A DNA stretch of 64,000 nt, from assembly GCF_000384335.2 (NCBI RefSeq), contig NZ_KQ031382.1, positions 2,117,480 through 2,181,479 on the forward strand, given 5' to 3'. Source of the stretch: Hyphomicrobium sp. 99 (GTDB taxonomy: Bacteria > Pseudomonadota > Alphaproteobacteria > Rhizobiales > Hyphomicrobiaceae). Positions 26,066-35,396 of the stretch are shown here, one piece after another (position 1 is the first letter of the stretch; every line of letters starts with the position of its first letter). Position numbers and translations under genes: made by a program. The notes beneath the pieces are model-generated. The model was not told the DNA's origin. It did no database searches and saw nothing but the letters and a program-made list of their open reading frames with translations.

Positions 26066-27091
26066 TCAGGCGGCCAGGAAGAGATCGTGCTGTGCAGCGG
26101 GCAGCAGGCGCACCGTCCATTTGCACTCGCCATCGGCGACAGATGTGGTGAGTTCGGCGCCCGACAGTTCCGAGAGCGTGCGCGCCAGGATCATATTGAA
26201 GCCCTCTTCGCGCGCAGTGCCGTTCTCGTCGGCACGAATGGTCAGCGAAACGTCGACCGCGCCAGGGCGAGATCTTGTTTCGATCCGAAGCGCTGTATCG
26301 CGCGCCCCGTTACGGACCGCCTCGCCGAGGAGGTTGATCAGCAACTGGCGCATGGCCTGGTGATCGCCGAGAATATCGCAGCCGGCATCGCTATCCCTGA
26401 CGACTGAAATCGAACGTGCGGCGAGATCCGGCGCGGCGAAGGCGCAAGCTTCATCAAGGACAGACGCGAGGCGGCTCGTCTGACGGCCCTGGGATTCGGG
26501 AGCGGTAAGCAGAGCCGTGATGGCGAGCGCATCCTCAGCGCTTTTGAGCAGGATACGGCCGCTCGCATGAATATCCCGGGCGTAGGGACCGTAGTTCGAC
26601 CCAAGCGGACCGAAGACCTCTTTCGTCATGATTTCTGAGAAGCCCAGCACCGCATTGAGCGGCGTCCTGAGTTCGTGGCTCATGTGCGCGGTAAGCTTCG
26701 CCCAAGCGGCCCGATCAAGAGCAGCCTCCGTGACGCCCGCGCCGAAGAGTTCCGGAAAGCGGGTTTGTGCGCGCCCGTCGAAGGCAGGTGGCGGGGAAGA
26801 GGTTTGTGGATCGCGCGCAGGCTGCTTCTTTGGATGTCTGGAACCCTGTGCTGGAAGCACGACCACCATGGCGGCAAGGCCAGCCCCAGTGACGAACAGC
26901 AAAGTCGAAAGCTGGTCGGCGTCGAGTTGCGGAACAAGCGCCCCAGCTGCGGTGAGGAGACCGGCGAACAGCAAAATCAGTCCGCGCCGCGAGAAGCTGA
27001 ACCCGTTCGCGACCTCGCCGGCAGACTGTTGCCGCGAGCCGTCGAAGCCGGCAAAGCTTTCCCGTTGAGGAACGGACCAAGTCCGAGCCAT
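26066..27091 (-). CDS. Histidine-kinase-like membrane protein with degenerate ATPase domain
   Basis: 341 residues. Two hydrophobic helices (~35-56 and ~60-80), a proline-rich linker, then a HisKA domain with HMSHELRTPLNAVLGFSEIM (His139), as in the PleC/DivJ-type kinases of alphaproteobacteria. The ATPase half keeps an N-box-like QLLINLLGEAVRNG, but I see no G1 DxGxG motif, and G2 is reduced to EEGFNMILARTL. ATP binding therefore looks impaired; it could act as a phosphatase, a phosphotransfer protein or a non-catalytic partner. It stands alone, convergent with the metal-sensor operon, with no response regulator beside it. Confidence 0.78.
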   Translation of the reverse strand: MARTWSVPQRESFAGFDGSRQQSAGEVANGFSFSRRGLILLFAGLLTAAGALVPQLDADQLSTLLFVTGAGLAAMVVVLPAQGSRHPKKQPARDPQTSSPPPAFDGRAQTRFPELFGAGVTEAALDRAAWAKLTAHMSHELRTPLNAVLGFSEIMTKEVFGPLGSNYGPYARDIHASGRILLKSAEDALAITALLTAPESQGRQTSRLASVLDEACAFAAPDLAARSISVVRDSDAGCDILGDHQAMRQLLINLLGEAVRNGARDTALRIETRSRPGAVDVSLTIRADENGTAREEGFNMILARTLSELSGAELTTSVADGECKWTVRLLPAAQHDLFLAA

Positions 27092-27286
27092 CTCGAATTC
27101 CCTTGCTGAATTTTGTCTAAGTGCCCGGCCGTGAAAAGCGTTGGACGTTCATGTCCTCGGGCGTGATTCGACAATCGCCGATTTGCGACTCACCTGTCGA
27201 GGGAGAAAAAATCGCGAAGGAATCAATTTTGTCGCGACGACTACGGCGTGAGCATAACGGCTGCCGAGTGTGGCAGATATGCTCAG

Positions 27287-29941
27287 CTAGTCCTCCAACA
27301 TCCGCGAAACAATCTCGTTGCAATCGCGGGAAATCGAAGCGGCGGCGACGCGCTTCAACGCAGCTTTGGCCAAGCCTTTGCGGCCGGGTTCGAGCGCCCT
27401 GAAGCTGCGGAATGCACCGAGCATCCGCGCTGCGACTTGCGGATTGAACTGATCGATCTCAAGCACCTTATCGGCAAGGAAGTCATACCCCGCACCGTCG
27501 CCGCGATTGAACTGCAAGGGATTGCCCAACGCGAAAGTGCCGATGAGCGCCCGCACCTTGTTCGGCGTCGTGATCTTGAAAAGGGGATGCCGGCAGAGCG
27601 CCTTGACCTCGTCCAGCACGGTCGGCCGCGGCGATTGCGCCTGTGCTGCAAACCACATGTCGATGACGAGGTGATCATCTTTCCAGCGCTGGAAGAAATC
27701 CTGAAGGATGTCTTCGCGGCCGGGCGCGTCGAGACCCGCGACCAGGAACAGTGCGTGGCACGCGTCCGTCATGTTCGAGGCTTTGCGATAATGCGCCTCG
27801 ACCCTCTTGAAGCCATCGCTGGTTTCGCGCGCCGTCAGCAGTGTTAGCGCAGCATTGCGCAAGGCGCGCCGGCCCGCGCTCTTTGAGCTGGGCGAAAACT
27901 TTTTCTCCCGTGAAACCTCCGAGTAGAGCGTTTCAAGATCCTCCGCGAGCTTGTCGCCGATGGCACGCGTAAACAACCGGTGCACGTTGTAAATCGCCGC
28001 GTGATCGACGCTGCTCGCCTTCTCGCGCGCGACGTCCGCAACCGACGGCAGCTTCAGCAACTCGGCCTTATAGGCGTCGTCGAGTTCGCTATCGCGCAAG
28101 GCAAAGCGCAAAGCGTCAGCGAGCTTGGCGGACTTTGATCCGACAACGGCCTTCGGCCGCTTGGAATCGAGCAAGCCGATAATGCTGCGGGTCGTGTAGG
28201 CATTGCTGGCCTGCCAGCGATTGAACAGGTCGCTATCGTGATGCATCAGGAATGCGAGATCCTGATCCGATAGCGACATGGTGACGGTGACAGGCGCCGA
28301 GAACCCGCGGAGCAGCGATGGGACCGGCCGCGAGGTGACGCCCTTGAACTTGAAGTTCGTGGTCCGCTCGGAAACGGCCATGACGCCGTCGCGGATCTTG
28401 ATGCCGCCTTCGACTTCAAGGTCCATCTCTTTGCCGTTCTCGCCGAGCAGCGCCATGCTGATCGGAATGAAATACGGCTGCTTCTTCACTTTGCCGGGCG
28501 ATGGTTTCAGCACTTGATGAACGGTCAGCTCGGCGGACTTCTTGCGGCGGTCGTATGAAAGATCGCAGACGAGCTCCGGCGTACCGGCTTGCGAATACCA
28601 GCGGTGGAACTGAGAGAAGTCTTTTCCGCTGACATCCGCGAAGCAGGCGATGAAATCCTCGATGGTCACGGCCTGTCCGTCGTGACGCTCGAAATAGAGA
28701 TCCATGCCCTCGCGAAATTCGTCTGGTCCCAAGATCGTTCGGATCATTCGAACGACTTCGGCACCCTTCTCGTAGACCGTCGGTGTATAGAAGTTGTTGA
28801 TCTCGACGTAGCTTTCGGGCCGCACCGGATGAGCGAGCGGTCCCTGGTCTTCCGGGAACTGCAGCGCTTTGAGCTGACGCACGTCGGAGATGCGCTGCAC
28901 GGTAGCGCTGCGCAGATCGGCGGAGAACTCCTGGTCCCGGTAAACGGTCAGACCCTCTTTCAGACAAAGCTGGAACCAGTCGCGGCACGTGATGCGGTTG
29001 CCGGTCCAGTTGTGGAAGTATTCGTGCGCGACGACGCTTTCGATCGATTCATAATTCGCGTCGGTCGCAGTTTCCGGCGAGGCAAGGATCAGGCGATCGT
29101 TGAAGATGTTGAGGCCCTTGTTCTCCATGGCCCCCATGTTGAAGTCCGAGACGGCGACGATGTTGAAGACATCGAGATCGTATTCGCGTCCGAACCGCTC
29201 TTCATCCCAACGCATGGCGCGCTTCAAGGATTCCATCGCCCAATGCGCGCGAGGTTCCTTGCCGCGCTCGACATAAATGCGAAGATCGACCTCGCGCCCC
29301 GACTCCGTCGTGAAGGTGGATGCAACAGGCGAAAGATCGCCGCCGACGATTGCGAAGAGATAGGAGGGCTTGGGATGTGGATCGTGCCAGACCGCGTAGT
29401 GTCGTTCGCCATCTGCAAGCGTCCCGCGCTCGACAGGATTGCCGTTCGCTAAAAGAACCGGCGCCGTCTCAATATCCGCTTCCAGACGCACCGTGTATTT
29501 GGCGAGCACGTCGGGCCGGTCGAGAAAATACGTGATGCGCCGAAAGCCCTGCGCCTCGCATTGCGAGCAGTAGACCCCACGCGAAAGATAAATCCCTTGC
29601 AGCGCCGTGTTGGCCTTGGGATTAACCACAGTCTCGATCTCGAGCGTGAAAGGCTCTTTTGGCGGCGCCAAAATCGTCAAGCTCGTGTCATCGACACGAT
29701 AGGACGACGGCTTAAGCACTTTCCCGTCGAGGGCGATACTTTCGAGTTTGAGAAATTCTCCATCGAGCGTCAGCGGAGCCTTGCCGCTCGCTGCCGAATT
29801 CGGGTTCCGGCGAACGGTCAGCTTCGAGGCGACGCGCGTCTTTGACGGCGCGAGCGCGATGTCGAGGTGCACGGTATCAATCAGAAATTCCGGCGCGCGA
29901 TAGTCGGCAAGCAGAACTGGCTTGGGGTTCTCTGACTTCAT
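27287..29941 (-). CDS. pepN: Aminopeptidase N (M1 metallopeptidase)
   Basis: 884 residues. The exopeptidase motif GAMEN is at 270-274, the zinc site HEYFHNWTGN at 306-315 and the third ligand Glu329 in LKEGLTVYRD. The DUF3458-type Ig and C-terminal helical domains of the PepN family follow (~450-884). It removes N-terminal residues from peptides in the cytoplasm. Length matches E. coli PepN (870). The 195 bases upstream of the neighbouring kinase gene (27092-27286) show no further gene. Confidence 0.95.
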   Translation of the reverse strand: MKSENPKPVLLADYRAPEFLIDTVHLDIALAPSKTRVASKLTVRRNPNSAASGKAPLTLDGEFLKLESIALDGKVLKPSSYRVDDTSLTILAPPKEPFTLEIETVVNPKANTALQGIYLSRGVYCSQCEAQGFRRITYFLDRPDVLAKYTVRLEADIETAPVLLANGNPVERGTLADGERHYAVWHDPHPKPSYLFAIVGGDLSPVASTFTTESGREVDLRIYVERGKEPRAHWAMESLKRAMRWDEERFGREYDLDVFNIVAVSDFNMGAMENKGLNIFNDRLILASPETATDANYESIESVVAHEYFHNWTGNRITCRDWFQLCLKEGLTVYRDQEFSADLRSATVQRISDVRQLKALQFPEDQGPLAHPVRPESYVEINNFYTPTVYEKGAEVVRMIRTILGPDEFREGMDLYFERHDGQAVTIEDFIACFADVSGKDFSQFHRWYSQAGTPELVCDLSYDRRKKSAELTVHQVLKPSPGKVKKQPYFIPISMALLGENGKEMDLEVEGGIKIRDGVMAVSERTTNFKFKGVTSRPVPSLLRGFSAPVTVTMSLSDQDLAFLMHHDSDLFNRWQASNAYTTRSIIGLLDSKRPKAVVGSKSAKLADALRFALRDSELDDAYKAELLKLPSVADVAREKASSVDHAAIYNVHRLFTRAIGDKLAEDLETLYSEVSREKKFSPSSKSAGRRALRNAALTLLTARETSDGFKRVEAHYRKASNMTDACHALFLVAGLDAPGREDILQDFFQRWKDDHLVIDMWFAAQAQSPRPTVLDEVKALCRHPLFKITTPNKVRALIGTFALGNPLQFNRGDGAGYDFLADKVLEIDQFNPQVAARMLGAFRSFRALEPGRKGLAKAALKRVAAASISRDCNEIVSRMLED

Positions 29942-30017
29942 AATACCCGCCGTAATAGTTATCCGCGTCCGCCATTGATCAGCGCGTTACGCGCCTAGGG
30001 CAAGCCGCTTTTTGCTT

Positions 30018-31187
30018 CTAGCCGAGGCGATGGCGGAAATCATCGTAGCCAAATGACCGAAGTGTCCGCGTCGTGCCGTCCTCTTCGAGGATGGCAAGAT
30101 CAGGGAGCGGGACGCCATTGAACGTGTTGTTCTTGACGAATGAATATTGCATCATATCGGTAAAAATGACGCGATCTCCGGCCTTCAGAGGCCTGTCGAA
30201 AGAGTATTCACCGATGATGTCGCCGGTCATGCAGGTTTTGCCCCCGAGAATGTAGGAGTGGGGCTTCTCGCCGGGTGGCGCCGCGCCTACGACTTCTGGC
30301 GTGTAGGGGACCTCTAGAACATCCGGCATATGCGTCGATGCGGATGCATCGAGAATGGCGATGTCCTTGCCGTTGTGATGGATGTCGAGAACGCTGCCGA
30401 CGAGATAGCCCGTGTTGACGACAAGGCCGGCGCCCGGCTCCAAAACGACATCGACGTTGAACGTACTTCTGAACGCTTTAATGGCGGCGATCAGCTTGCC
30501 GATATCGTAGCCCGGCTTGTTGATGAAATGACCGCCGCCAAAGTTGACGGTTTTGACGCGGCGAACATAGTCGCCGAACGCGCGGCCGACGTGCTCGATA
30601 AGACCGACAGATCCTTCGTCGCCCGACTCGCAGAGAGCGTGCGTGTGAAGAATATCGACTTCATCCCACAGCACGCGATCGAGCGTTTCGGGCGTCGCGC
30701 CGAAGCGCGAGTAGGGCGCGCATGGATCGTAAAGCGAACCGCCGAGCGTGGCGTTGGAATAGCCTGGATTGATCCGAATGCCGATCTTGACTTCCGGATG
30801 CTGCCTGATGACCGGAAGGTTCTTCGCAATCTGCTCGGGCGAGTTGAAATAGATATGCTGCGCGAGCTTCGTCAGCCGCTCGACCTCACCAGTCGCATAG
30901 GCGGGCGAATAGACGTGCACCTCCTTGCCGAACTCGTCGTGGCCAAGCCGCGCCTCGTATTCGCCGCTCGCGGTCGTGCCGTCGAGAACGTCGCGCATCA
31001 ACGGAAAAGCGGCTGGAAGCGCAAATGCCTTCGTGGCGAGAAGGATTTTGGCCCCCGTTTCGCGCTTGATCTCAGCGGCGCGCGCAAGATTGCGCTTAAG
31101 CGCAGCAACATCGAGAACGTAAGCTGGCGTCGCGACCGACTGTGCCCAATCGAAAGTGGGCAACTTCAATTTCGAATGCTCTGACAA
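30018..31187 (-). CDS. nspC: Carboxynorspermidine/carboxyspermidine decarboxylase NspC
   Basis: 389 residues. A PLP-dependent alanine-racemase-fold decarboxylase: Lys53 in LLATKAFALPA is the predicted PLP lysine, with CESGDEG and GGGHFINKPGYD in the barrel and the catalytic C-terminal cysteine in GGKTCMTGDIIGEY. It decarboxylates carboxy(nor)spermidine to (nor)spermidine, the last step of the aspartate-semialdehyde route of polyamine synthesis. The preceding enzyme is encoded two genes upstream on the same strand, and a small membrane protein gene lies between. Confidence 0.93.
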   Translation of the reverse strand: MSEHSKLKLPTFDWAQSVATPAYVLDVAALKRNLARAAEIKRETGAKILLATKAFALPAAFPLMRDVLDGTTASGEYEARLGHDEFGKEVHVYSPAYATGEVERLTKLAQHIYFNSPEQIAKNLPVIRQHPEVKIGIRINPGYSNATLGGSLYDPCAPYSRFGATPETLDRVLWDEVDILHTHALCESGDEGSVGLIEHVGRAFGDYVRRVKTVNFGGGHFINKPGYDIGKLIAAIKAFRSTFNVDVVLEPGAGLVVNTGYLVGSVLDIHHNGKDIAILDASASTHMPDVLEVPYTPEVVGAAPPGEKPHSYILGGKTCMTGDIIGEYSFDRPLKAGDRVIFTDMMQYSFVKNNTFNGVPLPDLAILEEDGTTRTLRSFGYDDFRHRLG

Positions 31188-31218
31188 ATCGTGTCACCCG
31201 TGGAGTTTGCGAAAGCGT

Positions 31219-31656
31219 TCAAGGCGAGACGCGCACAGGTCCCGCTGTCGAGCCCGGCCATCTGTAGACGAAAGTCAGATAGGCGAGCGAAAGATAGATG
31301 GCCCCGAATGCCAAACTTCCAAGGAGCGCCGATGCCTCATACAGGGTGAATCCGTGAAGCCAGTCGGGACGCACGTTTCCAAAGCCGGAAATCTCGGTCG
31401 CAGGGTTCGCAAGCTTCGACCAGGCTTTTTCCGTCCCGACCAAGAGGGCGTTGAGGCCCAGGGTCAGCGCACCCATGAAGGCCAAGCCGCACGACAGCAA
31501 GGCAAAGGCCAGCAAGCGCAGCGAGATTGGCGCTTCCCGTAGGAAGAGCCAGAGCCCGGCGATGTAGGCCGAAATCATTCCGAAGCTCACCGAAACGACG
31601 GAGACGACGAGGCCCGTCAGCTCGTTGCGGATCGAAAGGATATCGGCCTCGCTCAT
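31219..31656 (-). CDS. Small multi-pass membrane protein in the polyamine operon
   Basis: 145 residues with four predicted membrane helices (around LTGLVVSVVSVSFGMISAYIAG, LRLLAFALLSCGLAFMGAL, ALLGSLAFGAIYLSLAYL, and a weaker one). I do not recognise a named family. Its ATG at 31656 overlaps the stop of the carboxynorspermidine synthase gene by one base (TGATG), so translation is coupled. That arrangement suggests a job linked to polyamine synthesis, but none can be read from the sequence. Confidence 0.75.
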   Translation of the reverse strand: MSEADILSIRNELTGLVVSVVSVSFGMISAYIAGLWLFLREAPISLRLLAFALLSCGLAFMGALTLGLNALLVGTEKAWSKLANPATEISGFGNVRPDWLHGFTLYEASALLGSLAFGAIYLSLAYLTFVYRWPGSTAGPVRVSP

Positions 31657-32870
31657 CAGGTCTCGACCGAGAAAAGCTTCTTCTGATCGGACTTCTGGAT
31701 TTCCTTCACCTGCCAGGGCAGGCCCTGCTCGGCGAGTTCTTCGAGGAATGGCTCCGGCGGCAGTTGTTCGACGTTGAAAACGCCTTTGCCCTTCCAGATG
31801 CCTTTGAACATCATGATCGCGCCGACGACCGCGGGAACGCCGGTCGTATACGAAACCGCCTGCGCGCCAACCTCTTTATTGGTCTCGGCGTGGTCGCACA
31901 CGTTCCAGATGATGTAGCGCTTCTTCTTGCCCTTCTTCTCGCCTTTAAGGACGACGCCGATCGACGTTTTGCCGGTGTAGTTCTCGGCAAGCGAAGAGGG
32001 TTCCGGAAGGACAGACTTCAGGAACTCCATCGGAACGATGGGCGTGCCCTTGTGCATAACGGGATCGATGCGAGTCATACCGACGTTCTGCAGCACTTCG
32101 AGATGCTTGATGTAATTGTCGGAGAACGTCATCCAGAAGCGGATCTGCTTCAGGCCCTTGATATGCTCGACGAGGCTCTCTTCCTCCTCATGATAGATGA
32201 GATAGGATTTGACCGGACCCACTTCCGGATAGTCGACCATCGTCGAAATCGACAAAGGATCAATCTCGATCCATTCGCCGTCTTTCCAGTATTTGCCGCG
32301 CTGCGTCACTTCACGGAGATTGATTTCCGGATTGAAGTTCGTGGCGAAAGCCTTGCCATGGCTGCCGGCGTTGCAATCGATGATGTCGATCGTGTGGATC
32401 TCGTCATAGAGGTTCTCTTGCGCGTAAGCGCAGAAAACGTTCGTGACGCCCGGATCAAAACCGCAGCCGAGAACGGCCATCAGACCTTTGGCCTTGAACT
32501 TATCGTTATACGGCCACTGATATTTGTAGGTGAACTTCGCCTCATCGCGCGGCTCGTAGTTCGCAGTGTCCATGTAGTTGACGCCGGCCTCGAGGCACGC
32601 GTCCATGATCGCGAGATCCTGATAGGGAAGCGCCATGTTGATCACGAGGTCGGGCTTGACCTTGTTCAAAAGCGCAACCGTGTCCGCGACATTGTCGGCA
32701 TCGAGCTGCGAAATCTCGATGGGCGATTTGCATTCGGCCTGGACCTTCTTGCAGCTTTCGAGGCGGCGCGAGGCAAGATGGATCTTTTTGAAGACGTCGC
32801 GGTTCATCGCGCATTTTTTTGCGACGACCGAGCCCGCAGCACCTGCCCCGATGATAAGTACGTTGTCCAA
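31656..32870 (-). CDS. Carboxynorspermidine/carboxyspermidine synthase (saccharopine dehydrogenase family)
   Basis: 404 residues from TTG 32870, which follows GGGAG at good spacing; the frame continues upstream to a TTG at 32915, but this would place 15 residues before the nucleotide-binding strand. Rossmann motif VLIIGAGAAGSVVAKK at residues 4-19 and the typical LGCGFDPGVTNVFCAYA substrate-site region. It reduces the Schiff base of aspartate semialdehyde and a diamine using NADPH, making carboxy(nor)spermidine for NspC. In alphaproteobacteria the product is mostly spermidine (established for the pathway; not shown here). Confidence 0.9.
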   Translation of the reverse strand: MDNVLIIGAGAAGSVVAKKCAMNRDVFKKIHLASRRLESCKKVQAECKSPIEISQLDADNVADTVALLNKVKPDLVINMALPYQDLAIMDACLEAGVNYMDTANYEPRDEAKFTYKYQWPYNDKFKAKGLMAVLGCGFDPGVTNVFCAYAQENLYDEIHTIDIIDCNAGSHGKAFATNFNPEINLREVTQRGKYWKDGEWIEIDPLSISTMVDYPEVGPVKSYLIYHEEEESLVEHIKGLKQIRFWMTFSDNYIKHLEVLQNVGMTRIDPVMHKGTPIVPMEFLKSVLPEPSSLAENYTGKTSIGVVLKGEKKGKKKRYIIWNVCDHAETNKEVGAQAVSYTTGVPAVVGAIMMFKGIWKGKGVFNVEQLPPEPFLEELAEQGLPWQVKEIQKSDQKKLFSVET

Positions 32871-33092
32871 CGAACGCTCCCAGATAAGAAATGCCGGTGA
32901 CGCCGGCCCCAGCAAGCGCGTTTAAGGTGCGCCGGGGGCCCGAAATAGGGCACGCGGGACAATAATTCAATACTTACTAGAACTTGTCCCTCCCGGCTCG
33001 GCAAAGGCCAAGCAAATACTGTAAAATAATTATTTGTGACAGAGCCAGACTCAAGCTTTCCGGCTAAGCCGGCCGAATTCTGTTTGCCAAAG

Positions 33093-33120
33093 CCCGGCGC
33101 GACGGGGCGACCGCGCCGGG
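33093..33120 (-). terminator. GC-rich stem-loop downstream of the secreted protein gene
   Basis: Perfect 9-bp stem CCCGGCGCG (33093-33101) / CGCGCCGGG (33112-33120), 15 bases past the stop of the minus-strand gene. On that strand only CTTTGG follows, so the T run is weak. Confidence 0.5.
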
Positions 33121-33134
33121 GTCGCTTCTGGGTG

Positions 33135-33524
33135 CTACATAACCTTGAAGCTCTGCTCTGCCAGTCCGTCGACATTCGTGAAGGGTTTGCCGCCCTTCGT
33201 TTCGATCACAGCCCACAAACGTTCGCCGATTTTGGGCTGACTGTTGAGCTTGATGGTGACATTCCGATGATCTCCATGAGGAAGCGCAGCCTCGCCGAGA
33301 GGCTTGGCCCCGCTGCGCCCTGCCGGATCAGATGAGTAGATCGCCAAAGTTCCGTCCTTCGGGACGAAGACATAGGTGATCGATACGGAATCTCCTTTTG
33401 GCTTTTGGTTCATTGCTAGAACTGATGCCGGCGTACCCGGCTCGGCCGCAAAAGAATTGCAAGCGACGGCAAAACTTGCCGCCACCGCACCGGCGGCAAC
33501 GATCAATACGCGTGTAGATGTCAT
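33135..33524 (-). CDS. Secreted protein of unknown function (DUF7282-like)
   Basis: 129 residues from ATG 33524. A signal peptide (TRVLIVAAGAVAASFAVACN, cleavage near SFAAE) precedes a ~100-residue beta-rich domain whose pattern (SVSITYVFVPKDGTLAIY, PHGDHRNVTIKLNSQPKIGE, RLWAVIETKGG) resembles DUF7282 domains. I do not recognise a defined function. The gene is monocistronic, lies between the polyamine operon and the porin gene, and is followed by a stem-loop. Confidence 0.7.
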   Translation of the reverse strand: MTSTRVLIVAAGAVAASFAVACNSFAAEPGTPASVLAMNQKPKGDSVSITYVFVPKDGTLAIYSSDPAGRSGAKPLGEAALPHGDHRNVTIKLNSQPKIGERLWAVIETKGGKPFTNVDGLAEQSFKVM

Positions 33525-33932
33525 CGTTATGGACCTTACACTTAAGTTGCGACGAACAGGCCCTCCGCACACTGCCCGTCAGCAGTCTCGATGGTGGCGC
33601 CCGCTGCGTGCCCCGTCCATCGGCACGCCGCCACTCTGCATAGTCTTTAATATTTGGGAGCACTGGCGCCATTGCAACGCGCGAAGGCAGCAGCTTACGA
33701 ATTATTGATCGGGAAAAACTCGAGTTGAACCTCAAGAGGGGGGGTGAAGCCACCATCAAAAAATGTCGAGAGAGTTTCGGATTCTCTTGCGCGAACGAGT
33801 CTGGTTTTTGTGCGGAATTGCATTTGCGTCACACTGGATCGCCATCCTGCAATTGCGATCCGTTCATGATTGCTGAAAACGTACTATACATATTATCAGT
33901 ACAAAGAGTGGACTCTCCGGGGGGTGGTAATC
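33525..33932 (+). other. 408-base gap upstream of the porin gene, no gene seen
   Basis: No open frame here has codon use like its neighbours. The 3' part is AT-rich, with TATACAT near 33890 and a GTACT..AGTAC pair (33882-33905), and may hold the porin promoter. A purine-rich GGGGGGTGG lies just before the porin ATG. The length is enough for a long leader or an antisense RNA, but I see no diagnostic structure. Confidence 0.4.
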
Positions 33933-35333
33933 ATGAGCATATCGCGTGCGCTTGGAAGTAGCCTGTGCGGCAGTGTAATCGCTATCGCCCTGATTTCACC
34001 AGCAGCGGCAGCCGACCTAGGGGGCGATTGCTGCGCCGACCTTGAGGAGCGCGTCGCGGAACTGGAAGCGACCACCGCGCGCAAGGGCAACCGCAAGGTC
34101 AGTCTGACAATTTCCGGATGGGTCAACGAGAACGTCATCGTGTGGGATGACGGCACGGAGCGTAATGCATATGTCGGCACGAACTCTGTCGAGCAATCGC
34201 GTTTCCGGTTTGTCGGCGAGGCGAAGATCTCGGCCGACTGGTCAGCCGGTTATACTCTCGAGATTGGAACGCAGGGCCACCCGTCAAATCAGTGGAATCA
34301 AAACTCGCCGAGTTCTTCGAGCAGCAATCCGAACAACCAGGACAATCAGCTTTTAGTCCGCAAAAGCTACTGGTTCATCAAGAACAAGGATTGGGGTCAG
34401 GTTGCTGTCGGCCAAAACGGCACGGCAACGTACCACCTACTCGACGACGCCGATTTCACTCTGACACGTAACGTAGACGATGCCGAAGGCGCCGCGATCT
34501 ATCTCTCGCAGTTCCAGCTACGGGCCAATGGACAGCCGTTGGGCACGAACAGATGGACCGACATTCTGCGCGGCTTCAATAATTCGACTCCCGGCGATAG
34601 CGCCCGTCGCAATGTTGTTCGCTACGACTCGCCGACCTTTGCCGGATTTTCCGGCGCGGCGGCTTGGGGCGAAGACGATATTTGGGATGTGGCGCTTACC
34701 TACAAAAACGATATCGGCGATTTCAGTGTTCTCGCCCGCGCCGGTTATGGCCAGAGTAATGACCCGGGCACTCAGTTTACTGGGACGCCAAGCACGTATG
34801 TCGCGGGAGGTACGCCTTGCATATCGTCGAGCACGACGACTGCATCGTCGCTCCCCCCGCCCAACCAGGCCTCTCATCAGGGCTTTGAATGCGATTGGGG
34901 CGGTGCCGCCGCCACGATCATGCACAAGCCGACTGGCCTGTTCGTATTTGGCGGCTGGGGAAAGCAGCACATAGAGACCGGAAATCCAGGAACCAACGCA
35001 CTGCTGGTAGAGCCTGACAGCACAGTCTGGTTCATTCAGCCAGGAATAGAGCAAAAATGGTTTTCGCTCGGGAAAACGAACATCTTCGCTGAGTATCGCC
35101 ACGATGACGCCGGCTCCAATCCGGGGAGAACCGTTTCATCGAGCGTGAATTTCTGGCAGGGGGGCATCATTCAGTACATCGACGCTGCGGAGCTGAGCCT
35201 CTATGCAGTCTACGAGCACGCAGATGGGGATGTCATCGGCAGCGCCGGGACCGTAAGCAACGGCATCCATAGCGGAAAAACATCCCTTGATGCATTCCAA
35301 GCTGGCATCTTCGGCGCAAAGATCAACTTCTGA
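33933..35333 (+). CDS. Outer-membrane porin (alphaproteobacterial Porin_2 family)
   Basis: 466 residues from ATG 33933. Signal peptide to about residue 26 (ALISPAAAA|D), a short cysteine pair (GGDCCADLEER), a coiled-coil helix (LEERVAELEATTARKGN), then a 16-strand-type barrel starting VSLTISGWVNENVI and including SRFRFVGEAKISADWSAGY and ending AFQAGIFGAKINF with the terminal phenylalanine required for barrel assembly. An unusual Ser/Pro-rich loop with cysteines (TPCISSSTTTASSLPPPN) lies near residue 310. It mediates diffusion of small solutes across the outer membrane. Confidence 0.9.
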   Translation: MSISRALGSSLCGSVIAIALISPAAAADLGGDCCADLEERVAELEATTARKGNRKVSLTISGWVNENVIVWDDGTERNAYVGTNSVEQSRFRFVGEAKISADWSAGYTLEIGTQGHPSNQWNQNSPSSSSSNPNNQDNQLLVRKSYWFIKNKDWGQVAVGQNGTATYHLLDDADFTLTRNVDDAEGAAIYLSQFQLRANGQPLGTNRWTDILRGFNNSTPGDSARRNVVRYDSPTFAGFSGAAAWGEDDIWDVALTYKNDIGDFSVLARAGYGQSNDPGTQFTGTPSTYVAGGTPCISSSTTTASSLPPPNQASHQGFECDWGGAAATIMHKPTGLFVFGGWGKQHIETGNPGTNALLVEPDSTVWFIQPGIEQKWFSLGKTNIFAEYRHDDAGSNPGRTVSSSVNFWQGGIIQYIDAAELSLYAVYEHADGDVIGSAGTVSNGIHSGKTSLDAFQAGIFGAKINF

Positions 35334-35396
35334 TCCGACAAGTTAATTATTTTATGGGGGAAGCTCACACGGAGCTTTCCTCACTTGCTTCCGAGG

